In this document: positions 24,844-33,115 of the stretch, in pieces
Numbering within the stretch: position 1 is the first letter of the stretch
Layout: each line of letters starts with the position of its first letter
Assembly (NCBI GenBank): GCA_009780515.1
Contig: WQZX01000021.1
Coordinates: 1 to 43,765, forward strand
Source: Nocardioidaceae bacterium
GTDB taxonomy: Bacteria; Actinomycetota; Actinomycetes; Propionibacteriales; Nocardioidaceae
DNA: 43,765 nt
Direction of reading: 5' to 3'
Made by a program: the position numbers and the translations under genes
The notes under the pieces: model-generated
What the model was told of the DNA's origin: nothing
The model's database searches: none
The model's input: only the letters and a program-made list of their open reading frames with translations

Positions 24844-26660
24844 CAGAGGGGCCTTCCGCTGAGGCGGCTCAGGGCGATCTGCAGCAGACCGTCGACCTGG
24901 TCGGCGCAGTCCACGGCGGCCTCGAGCCCGCGGCGGTAGGGGTCCGAGATGTCGTGGGCGGCCTCGGCACCGGCGCGCTGGTGGCCGACCGCCGCGACGA
25001 GGTCGTGACCGGTCAGGTCCGCGCCGACCCGCGCGAGGGACTCGGTGAACTGCCCGAGGGTGAACGTCTTGCGGAACGCCGAGGGCACCTCCTCGAGCAG
25101 GAACGTGCGGTGCGCCGACTCGGCGGTCAGGACCAGGTCGGCGTCCTCGACCATCGCCCTGGTCACCGGCCGGCTGCGGAACGCCCTGATGGCATCGCGC
25201 GTGATGCCGCGCGTGGCCATGGCCTTGGCCATCGTCGCGTCGGCGGGCTTGTCGTCGAAGCCATGGGTGCCGGCGCTGGAGAACTCCGCTGCGCTCCCGC
25301 CGTCGGTCAGCTGCTCGGCCCGGAGCTGCATGTACGGCGACCGGCAGATGTTCGCCGTGCAGACGAACAGCACCTTCACCGGCCGCCCGTCGGCCGCACC
25401 CGGCGGCGGCGTCGCCGGCCCCGGCTGCGCGCCGGGCTCGCCGGCCTGGTCGGGGCTCTCGGACGTCGGCAGGTCGAGGTAGCCCTCGCGCCGCAGCGCG
25501 AGGATCACGTCGTCGAGGGCGTCCTCGATGGTGCGACCGGTGGTGTCGACGCGCACGTCGGCGTCCTCGGGCACCTCGTACGGCGAGGAGATGCCGGTGA
25601 ACTCGGGGATCTCGCCGGCCCGCGCCTTGGCGTAGAGGCCCTTGCGGTCGCGCCTCTCGCACTCCTCCAGCGGCGTCGCGACGTGGACCAGGAAGAAGGC
25701 GCCACCGGCGTCGGCGACGTACCTGCGGACGTCCTGGCGGGTCGCGTCGAACGGCGCGATCGGGCTGCAGACGGCGAGCCCGCCGTGCCGCGCGATCTCG
25801 GCCGCCACCCAGCCGATCCGGCGGATGTTGGTCTCGCGGTCCTGCTTGGAGAAGGTCAGCCCGGCCGAGAGGTTGCGGCGTACGACGTCGCCGTCGAGGC
25901 TGGTCAGGCTGCGCGCACCCTGCTCGAGGATGCGGTCCATGAGGGCCTGGGCGAGGGTGGACTTGCCGCTGCCTGACAGGCCGGTGAAGAACAGCACCAG
26001 GCCCTGCTTGTCGCGGGGGGGCCGCTCCTGCTCGACGATGTCGGCGAGCTCGGGCAGCAGCGCGCCGGCCGGCGTGAGCGTGAGCACCGGATCTCTGTCG
26101 GCGTAGTTTCCGATCACGATCTCGCGGATCCGCGCGTCCGACCCGGGGTCGTGCGCCGCCAGCGGCACGGCGACGACGGCCGCGTCGAGTCCCTCGACCG
26201 CTCGCAGGGTCGCCCGCAGCAGTCCGACGCCCGACATCGCGGCCGTGCCGGTGCCGACGAGCGCCAGCACGACGACCGGGCCGGCCGCGCGGATCTGCGC
26301 GAGCTGCTGGTCGGTGAGCGCGTCGGTGACGGGGACGAACGTGCGCCCGGCGTACCTCTCGCGGACGACGTCGGGAGGCATGTGGAGTCGGCGGAAGGGG
26401 CCGTACTGCGCGTGGGTCAGCGCGGTGACGGTCAGGCTCAGGTCGGCGGCGCGGGTGACGCGGGCGAGAGGGAGGCCCTCGGGGTCGACCAGCTCGATGC
26501 TGCGGCCGGCGGCGAGCTCGGCGTCCGCCTCGGCCGGGAGGTCGAGGGTGACCGGGCTGCCCAGCTCGTCGTACCCCTCGATGGGGGAGAGGGCGCCGCC
26601 GGTCAGGAGCTCGAGGTCGTCGAGCTCGCGGGGACTGGGGCAGTGCTGCAGATCGGCCAC
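24843..26660 (-). CDS. Fusion: degenerate ATP-sulfurylase-like domain, APS kinase and LMW protein-tyrosine phosphatase
   Basis: A 605-residue three-part protein. Residues 1 to about 200 resemble the PUA-like/N-terminal part of ATP sulfurylase (LDDLELLTGGALSPIEGY, YGPFRRLHMPPDVVRERY) but the catalytic QxRN and HxxH motifs are absent. Residues about 219-395 are a complete APS kinase (CysC): Walker A GLSGSGKST, LDGDVVRRNL, FSKQDRETNIRRIGWVA, KGLYAKARAGEIPEFTGISSPYE. A Pro/Gly/Ala linker (about 400-425) leads to a low-molecular-weight phosphatase with VLFVCTANICRSPY (C434-x5-R440-S) and the acid loop DISDPYRRG. The APS kinase makes PAPS from the APS of CysDN. Start GTG 26660 lies six bases after CAGGAT, and a perfect dyad lies just upstream. 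The phosphatase substrate is unknown; fusion to CysC is unusual. Confidence 0.88.
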   Translation of the reverse strand: MADLQHCPSPRELDDLELLTGGALSPIEGYDELGSPVTLDLPAEADAELAAGRSIELVDPEGLPLARVTRAADLSLTVTALTHAQYGPFRRLHMPPDVVRERYAGRTFVPVTDALTDQQLAQIRAAGPVVVLALVGTGTAAMSGVGLLRATLRAVEGLDAAVVAVPLAAHDPGSDARIREIVIGNYADRDPVLTLTPAGALLPELADIVEQERPPRDKQGLVLFFTGLSGSGKSTLAQALMDRILEQGARSLTSLDGDVVRRNLSAGLTFSKQDRETNIRRIGWVAAEIARHGGLAVCSPIAPFDATRQDVRRYVADAGGAFFLVHVATPLEECERRDRKGLYAKARAGEIPEFTGISSPYEVPEDADVRVDTTGRTIEDALDDVILALRREGYLDLPTSESPDQAGEPGAQPGPATPPPGAADGRPVKVLFVCTANICRSPYMQLRAEQLTDGGSAAEFSSAGTHGFDDKPADATMAKAMATRGITRDAIRAFRSRPVTRAMVEDADLVLTAESAHRTFLLEEVPSAFRKTFTLGQFTESLARVGADLTGHDLVAAVGHQRAGAEAAHDISDPYRRGLEAAVDCADQVDGLLQIALSRLSGRPL

Positions 26661-26666
26661 GGGAGC

Positions 26667-26672
26667 ATCCTG
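26667..26672 (-). promoter_or_regulatory. Candidate leaderless -10 (CAGGAT) of the APS-kinase fusion
   Basis: CAGGAT, six bases (GCTCCC), GTG 26660, on the minus strand. Confidence 0.55.
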
Positions 26673-26678
26673 CCAAAC

Positions 26679-26699
26679 AAATCCAAGTCTCTTGGATTT
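26679..26699. promoter_or_regulatory. Perfect dyad operator candidate upstream of the sulfate-activation fusion
   Basis: Arms AAATCCAAG (26679-26687) and CTTGGATTT (26691-26699) are perfect inverted repeats around a TCT spacer. The dyad begins seven bases upstream of CAGGAT, where a repressor would block the -35/spacer region. It is AT-rich in a 70% GC genome. It may control the fusion and tauE-like genes, perhaps in response to sulfur; no regulator is identified. Confidence 0.6.
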
Positions 26700-26760
26700 A
26701 GCCGTTAAGTGGGACCGACTCGTGGGACGCGTTCCGAGGGCGGTGTGAGGGGCCTCACCG

Positions 26761-26798
26761 TAACTCCGCTTGCAAGTGCTAGCAGGAGTTAGCAGACT
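26761..26798 (+). promoter_or_regulatory. xre promoter with nested dyads
   Basis: TTGCAA (26770-26775), 17 bases, then CAGACT (26793-26798) and six bases to ATG 26805: the only convincing -35/-10 pair found. The same stretch contains TAACTCC/GGAGTTA arms (26761-26767 and 26786-26792), CTTGCAAG (26769-26776) and TGCTAGCA (26777-26784) palindromes, all between or on the promoter elements. Autoregulation by the XRE protein is the simplest reading. Confidence 0.6.
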
Positions 26799-26804
26799 AG
26801 GGGC

Positions 26805-27269
26805 ATGGCAATCGGGAAGGTCGGCAAGACCGTCGAGACCCTCGGCGACTACCTCAAGGAGCAGCGCACCACGGCGCGCCTCTCCCTGCGGCAGCTCGCC
26901 GATCAGGCCGGCGTGTCCAACCCCTACCTGAGCCAGATCGAGCGAGGGCTTCGCAAGCCGTCCGCCGAGGTGCTCTCACAGATCGCCAAGGCGCTGCGGA
27001 TCTCTGCGGAGCAGCTCTACATCCGGGCTGGGATCCTCAGCCCGGAGGACGGTGTGGGGGGTTCGGTCGAGCTCGCCATCCTTGGCGACACCGGCCTCAC
27101 CGAGCGACAGAAGCAGTCGCTGCTCGATGTCTATGCGTCATTCCTGGCGCTCAACGCCGCCGACGAGTCGGACTCCCTCGAGGAGCCCGAGCTGCCGGCG
27201 ACCGAAAGTGGGCAGGGCACCGACGTCCAGTCCGAGCACGATCCCAACCACGTCACAACCGAAGGGTGA
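26805..27269 (+). CDS. XRE-family transcriptional regulator (Rv0474-like)
   Basis: A 154-residue DNA-binding regulator. The HTH lies at about residues 14-66: LGDYLKEQRTTARLSLRQLADQAGVSNPYLSQIERGLRKPSAEVLSQIAKAL. A C-terminal region (LYIRAGIL, ILGDTGLTERQKQSLLDVYASF) resembles that of mycobacterial Rv0474. The next genes, an HbhA-like protein and a DUF2516 protein, match the order Rv0474-Rv0475-Rv0476 in Mycobacterium tuberculosis, which supports the assignment. The ATG is placed by CAGACT six bases upstream. It probably regulates itself and the hbhA-like gene through the palindromes in its promoter. Confidence 0.88.
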   Translation: MAIGKVGKTVETLGDYLKEQRTTARLSLRQLADQAGVSNPYLSQIERGLRKPSAEVLSQIAKALRISAEQLYIRAGILSPEDGVGGSVELAILGDTGLTERQKQSLLDVYASFLALNAADESDSLEEPELPATESGQGTDVQSEHDPNHVTTEG

Positions 27270-27275
27270 ATCCGA

Positions 27276-27884
27276 ATGCCGAAGCTTGACCTCCCGAAGA
27301 TCGAGTTCCGCAAGATCGACCTGCCGAAGGTCGACATCCGCGCCATCGAGGTCCCCGCTGTCGCCGAGAAGCCGATCTACGCCGGTGTCGGCGCCGTCGA
27401 CCTCGCCTACGCGAGCGTCAAGGTCTACGTCACCGACGCCCAGACCAAGGCGCAGGCCCGCATCGCCGACGTCCAGAAGGTCGTCAAGGGCTTCGAGCTG
27501 CCCGAGCCGAAGTCGCTGCAGGACCGCGCCGCCGCGTCGTACGCCGGCAGCAAGACCAAGGCGCAGGCCCGCATCGCTGACCTGCAGGCCGACGCCCGCG
27601 CCCTGCCGGCCAAGGTCCAGAGCCAGGTCAAGAGCACCGTCGACGGCAACGTCGCCACCGTGACCGCGACCTACGCCGACCTCGCCAAGCGCGGTGAGGC
27701 CGTCGTCGTCAAGCTTCGCAACGGCGACGCCCCGGCCCCCGCCAAGAAGGCCGCTCCGGCCAAGAAGAGCTCGGCCGTGAAGAAGGCTCCGGCCAAGAAG
27801 GCGCCCGCGAAGAAGGCCCCGGCCAAGAAGGCGACCACCGCCAAGAAGACCACCGCGAAGAAGGCTCCGGCCAAGAAGGCCTGA
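27276..27884 (+). CDS. hbhA: Heparin-binding hemagglutinin (HbhA)-like protein
   Basis: A 202-residue protein with an HbhA layout: an N-terminal region, a long helical middle ([18 protein letters not shown] and a second [18 protein letters not shown], an internal repeat) and a Lys/Ala/Pro-rich C-terminal tail of about 45 residues made of [12 protein letters not shown] repeats. In mycobacteria this tail binds sulfated glycans and mediates adherence or aggregation. No signal peptide is present, as in HbhA. It lies six bases after xre, so they share a transcript. The tail also resembles histone-like Lys-rich tails, so DNA binding is an alternative. A strong terminator follows. Confidence 0.83.
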   Translation: MPKLDLPKIEFRKIDLPKVDIRAIEVPAVAEKPIYAGVGAVDLAYASVKVYVTDAQTKAQARIADVQKVVKGFELPEPKSLQDRAAASYAGSKTKAQARIADLQADARALPAKVQSQVKSTVDGNVATVTATYADLAKRGEAVVVKLRNGDAPAPAKKAAPAKKSSAVKKAPAKKAPAKKAPAKKATTAKKTTAKKAPAKKA

Positions 27885-27905
27885 CCTCCGCACAGGTCCA
27901 CACCA

Positions 27906-27937
27906 CGAGGGCTCCCGGGATTCCCCGGGGGCCCTCG
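27906..27937 (+). terminator. Intrinsic terminator after hbhA-like gene
   Basis: A 14-bp stem (27906-27919 with 27924-27937, one G-T pair; CGAGGGC/GCCCTCG outer arms) and ATTC loop, 22 bases after the hbhA-like stop. It ends 12 bases before the -10 of the next gene. Confidence 0.88.
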
Positions 27938-27949
27938 CGCTGTCCCCGT

Positions 27950-27955
27950 TAGGAT
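27950..27955 (+). promoter_or_regulatory. Candidate leaderless -10 (TAGGAT) of the DUF2516 gene
   Basis: TAGGAT, six bases (TCGCGT), GTG 27962. It follows directly after a terminator, so the gene needs its own promoter. Confidence 0.6.
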
Positions 27956-27961
27956 TCGCGT

Positions 27962-28294
27962 GTGGGATACGGATCGATCGGTGCCGGGAGCCTCTTCCTG
28001 CCGACGGGCACCGGGATGCTGGTCTTCGACATCGAGGCCTGGATCAACCTGGTCGTGGTCTTCGTCCTGCTGGCGCTGAAGATCTACGCCTTCGTCACCG
28101 CGCTGGTCTACTCCTCGGAGTCCTACCTCGCCGCCGACAAGCTCAACAAGGCCACCTGGTGCATCGTCCTGGGCCTGGCCGTGGTGCTGCAGATCGTTCC
28201 CCTGCCGCTCTCGCTCATCAACCTCGCCGCCACCATCGCCGCCTGCGTCTACCTCGCCGACGTACGCCCCGCCCTCGCCGGCCTCCGCCGCTGA
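27962..28294 (+). CDS. DUF2516 membrane protein (Rv0476-like)
   Basis: A 110-residue membrane protein with about three helices: LVVVFVLLALKIYAFVTALVYS, CIVLGLAVVLQIV and LSLINLAATIAACVYLADVRPAL. The DVRPAL end is typical of DUF2516, the family of mycobacterial Rv0476, which likewise follows hbhA. Function is unknown. Leaderless from TAGGAT. Convergent with the GIY-YIG remnant; a repeat copy begins 22 bases after the stop. Confidence 0.85.
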   Translation: MGYGSIGAGSLFLPTGTGMLVFDIEAWINLVVVFVLLALKIYAFVTALVYSSESYLAADKLNKATWCIVLGLAVVLQIVPLPLSLINLAATIAACVYLADVRPALAGLRR

Positions 28295-28313
28295 CCCCGG
28301 CTGGCCCGCGCCC

Positions 28314-28626
28314 TCAGGTTGGTCGAGCCTGTCGAGAACCGTCGGGGGCGCCGAACTCGGTGTAGTTCTTGGACAACCGAGGTGGATCGGCGTAGTTCAG
28401 GTCGATGAGCGCGCTCCGCTTGGCGCGACTCCAGTTCTGAATCTGCTTCTCCCGGGCGAACGCGTGGGTACTCCTCGGCCCAGACGAGCCTCACCGGGAG
28501 ACGGCGGCGCGTGTACTCGGCGCCTTGGCCGACCTGGTGCTGGTAGAGCCTCGCCTCGAGGTCGGTGGTGCTGCCGACGTAGTAGGAGCCGTCGGAGCAC
28601 TCGAGCATGTAGCAGTAGCCGCGCAT
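28314..28626 (-). pseudogene. GIY-YIG nuclease-like gene broken by a frameshift
   Basis: From ATG 28626 the frame reads CYMLECSDGSYYVGSTTDLEARLYQHQVGQGAEYTRRRLPVRLVW, the standard single-domain GIY-YIG (UPF0213-like) N-terminus. After AEEY (near 28475) it becomes nonsense, while the +1 frame continues with HAFAREKQIQNWSRAKRSALIDLNY to a TGA at 28314-28316. A net one-base insertion, or a two-base deletion, explains this; a few residues expected between the halves are also missing. It may be a true pseudogene or a sequence error. The gene lies between inverted copies of a short repeat. Confidence 0.8.
28317..28340 (+). repeat. REP-like repeat copy A
   Basis: Core GGTCGAGCCTGTCGAGA flanked by GGTT and ACC. 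It lies at the 3' end of the GIY-YIG remnant, overlapping its original last codons, and is the inverted counterpart of the copy at 28772-28794. Confidence 0.8.
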
Positions 28627-28717
28627 TGCCTCATCGTTCGTCGATGTCTCGACGCTGTCGAGCGGCAGTTGGCGCGCTGTGGATAACGCCCTGCGCCCAG
28701 GCGCGAGCTTGACCCTA

Positions 28718-28764
28718 GGTCGGTCGAGCTTGTCGAGACCTCTGCGGTCTCGACAGGCTCGACC
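28718..28764. repeat. REP-like repeat copies B and C forming a hairpin
   Basis: Copy B (28718-28740, core GGTCGAGCTTGTCGAGACC) and copy C (28746-28764, reversed, GGTCTCGACAGGCTCGACC) are inverted around TCTGC. The 19-bp arms pair with a single G-T. They lie upstream of the GIY-YIG start and downstream of rmlCD and could terminate rmlCD transcription. Confidence 0.8.
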
Positions 28765-28771
28765 AGCTGGT

Positions 28772-28794
28772 GGTCTCGACGGGCTCGACCAACC
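28772..28794 (-). repeat. REP-like repeat copy D
   Basis: Core GTCTCGACGGGCTCGACC in the opposite orientation to copy A. It ends on the first base of the rmlCD stop codon and forms the right boundary of the GIY-YIG segment. Confidence 0.78.
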
Positions 28795-30202
28795 TAGAGC
28801 CGGAGGTACGCCGCGAGCGCCTCGTCGGCGTCGGCGGGGGTGAAGCCGGTGGCGGCGAGCTTGTCCAGGTTCAGCGTGCTGAAGAGGGGGCGGGGGGAGA
28901 GCGCCTTGCCGGCGGCGTACTCCTCGGTCGTCGTGGTGGTGACGTCGTCCGGGGAGCGGCCGGACAGCTCGAAGACCCGCTTCGCGTACGCCGCCCACGA
29001 GCGCGGCTCGCCGCCGTTGGTGACGTTGTAGACGCCGTACGGCGCGGCGGAGTCGAGCAGGTGCCGGGTGGCGCGGGCGAGCTCGGAGGTGAAGGTGAGC
29101 CGGCCGACCTGGTCGTGGACGACGGCTGGGGAGATGCCGTCGGCCGCGAGCCGCTGCATGGTCCGCACGAAGTTGTTGCCCTCGCCGATGACCCAGGAGG
29201 TGCGCAGGACGTAGTGGCGAGGCGTGGTGGCGACGCCGAGGTCGCCGGCCGCCTTGGTCTGGCCGTAGACGCCGAGCGGTGCCATCGCCTCGTCCTCACG
29301 GTGACCGCCGGGCACCTCCTGGCCGTCGAAGACGTAGTCGGTGGAGTAGTGCACCAACGTCAGGTTGTGCTCGGTCGCGATCCGGGCGAGGGCCGTCGGC
29401 GCGGCCGCGTTCGCCGCCCAGGCGGTGGCGCGGCCCTCGCCCTCGGCCTTGTCGACCGCGGTGTACGCCGCCGCGTTGAGCACGACGCCGTAGTCGCGCC
29501 ACGACCAGGCGGCCAGCGCGTCCGGGTCGGTCAGGTCCAGCTCGCGCTGACCTGGGCTTGTCGAGGGGCCGAGGTCGACCAGGTCGGCGTCGGGGTAGAG
29601 GCGGGCGAGCGCCTGCCCGAGCTGGCCGCGGCAGCCGGTGATCAGCGTCTTGCGCGGCTCCATCGGTACGACGGCGTCCAGTCGCGGGTTGGCGCGGTCC
29701 TTGTCGGAGATCTCGACCTCGGCGGAGTCCAGCGGGATCGGCCACGGGATGGCGACCGTCGGGTCGGCGAGGTCGAGCGCGGGATAGGCGTGGCCCGGCA
29801 CGTAGTGGTCGTTGACCAGGTAGGAGTAGACCGTGCCGTCCTCGAGCGCCTGGTATGAGTTGCCGACACCGCGGGGCACGAACACCGCGACGCCCTCGTC
29901 GACCTCCACGGAGTACGTCGTACCGAAGGTGTCGCCGGCGCGCATGTCGACCCAGGCCGCGAAGACCCGCCCGGTCGCCACCGAGACGAGCTTGTCCCAG
30001 GGCTCGGTGTGGACGCCCCGGGTCGCGCCGCGGCGGGCGTTGAGGCTCATGTTGTTCTGCACCGGACCGAAGTCGGGCAGTCCGAGCGCGACCATCCGCG
30101 CGCGCTGCCAGTTCTCCTTGAACCAGCCGCGCGCGTCGCGGTGGACGGGCAGCCGGAGGACGAGCAGGCCCGGGATCGGGGTGGTCTCGACGGTCAGGTC
30201 CA

Positions 30203-30203
<1 letters not shown>
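28794..30203 (-). CDS. rmlCD: Bifunctional dTDP-4-dehydrorhamnose 3,5-epimerase / reductase (RmlC-RmlD fusion)
   Basis: A 469-residue fusion performing the last two steps to dTDP-L-rhamnose. Residues 1 to about 190 are the RmlC cupin: HRDARGWFKENWQRARM, GVHTEPWDKLVSVATGRVFAAWVDMR with the catalytic His, VPRGVGNSYQALEDGTVYSYLV. Residues about 197-469 are RmlD: ITGCRGQLGQAL, VLNAAAYTAVDKAE, YSTDYVFDG, YGQTK, and RTSWVIGEGNNFVRTM. Such fusions are known in actinobacteria. The GTG shares one base with the rmlB stop. An unusual GPSTSPGQR segment in the RmlD half is encoded by repeat-like DNA near 29560. Confidence 0.92.
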
Positions 30204-32084
<1,881 letters not shown>

Positions 32085-32090
32085 CGCCAC

Positions 32091-32096
32091 TAGGGT
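32091..32096 (+). promoter_or_regulatory. Candidate leaderless -10 (TAGGGT) of galE copy 2
   Basis: TAGGGT, seven bases (CGGGGCC), ATG 32104, in the 19-base gap after rmlA. Confidence 0.6.
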
Positions 32097-32103
32097 CGGG
32101 GCC

Positions 32104-33108
32104 ATGAAGGTCCTCGTCACCGGCGGTGCCGGCTACATCGGCTCGGTCACCTGCAAGGCGCTCGAGCAGGCCGGGCACGTGCCGGTCGTGCTGGACAGCC
32201 TGCTCAGCGGACCGCGGGTCTTCGTCGGCGACCGGATCTTCTACGAGGGCGACATCGCCGACCGGGGGCTGCTGCGCCGGGTCTTCGAGGAGCACCCGGA
32301 CATCGAGGCGACCATCCACATGGCCGCGCGGATCGTGGTGCCGGAGTCGGTCGAGCTGCCGTACGAGTACTACCGCGACAACGTCGCGAAGTCGCTGGAG
32401 CTCTTCGACGAGCTCGTCGCGCTCGGCCGGACGAGGCTGATCTTCTCCTCGACGGCCTCGCTCTACGCGCTCAGCCCGCGCTTCGAGGTCCGCGAGGGGG
32501 ACCCGCTGGCGCCGATGTCGCCGTACGCGCGGACGAAGCGGATGATGGAGCAGGTCATCGAGGACGTCTCGGCCGCGACCCCGCTGCGCGCGATCATCCT
32601 GCGCTACTTCAACCCGATCGGGTCCGACCCCGACCTGGAGACCGGCTACCACCTGCGCGACGCCACCCACGTCGTACCCCTGATGGCGCAGGCGGCGCTC
32701 GGGCTGCGTGACCGCTTCACGCTCACCGGCACCGACCTGCCGACCCGCGACGGCACCGGCATCCGCGACTACATCCACGTGTGGGACCTCGCGCGGGCCC
32801 ACGTCGCCGCCGTCGAGAGGTTCGACGAGGCGATCGAGCGCACGGGCGAGACCGCGACGTACCTCAACGTCGGCGGGGGCGACGGTGTGACGGTGCGCGA
32901 GCTCCTCGCGGCCGTCGAGCGCGTCGTCGGCAAGGACGTCCCGGTCGTCGAGGCGCCGTCGCGTCCCGGCGACGCCGTCGGTGCCTTCGCCAACGCCGAC
33001 CGCGCCCGCGACCTGCTCGGCTGGACCACCGAGCTCAGCCTCGACGAGGCGATCCGCTCCGCCCTCGCCTGGGGCGAGAAGCGCCGCGCGATCCTCGGCT
33101 ACGACTGA
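32104..33108 (+). CDS. galE: UDP-glucose 4-epimerase family protein (copy 2)
   Basis: A 334-residue paralog of the epimerase at 16672. NAD site TGGAGYIG, active-site SSTASLYAL with YARTK, substrate loop RYFNPIGSDPDLETG, and the shared end RAILGYD. Compared with copy 1 the region around residues 125-135 reads TASLYALSPRF instead of SAGVYAPTTTM, near the substrate pocket, so the two may use different sugars. The ATG is placed by TAGGGT seven bases upstream. The amidase gene begins seven bases after its stop. Confidence 0.9.
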   Translation: MKVLVTGGAGYIGSVTCKALEQAGHVPVVLDSLLSGPRVFVGDRIFYEGDIADRGLLRRVFEEHPDIEATIHMAARIVVPESVELPYEYYRDNVAKSLELFDELVALGRTRLIFSSTASLYALSPRFEVREGDPLAPMSPYARTKRMMEQVIEDVSAATPLRAIILRYFNPIGSDPDLETGYHLRDATHVVPLMAQAALGLRDRFTLTGTDLPTRDGTGIRDYIHVWDLARAHVAAVERFDEAIERTGETATYLNVGGGDGVTVRELLAAVERVVGKDVPVVEAPSRPGDAVGAFANADRARDLLGWTTELSLDEAIRSALAWGEKRRAILGYD

Positions 33109-33115
33109 GCCGGCC

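Noticed and set aside
28678..28686. Perfect DnaA-box consensus (TTATCCACA on the minus strand), with similar TCATCCACA in the 40-bp tandem repeat
   Set aside because: A single consensus box and two near-matches do not make an origin; there is no dnaA, dnaN or box cluster. Their presence upstream of both nuclease-like genes may be worth noting only.
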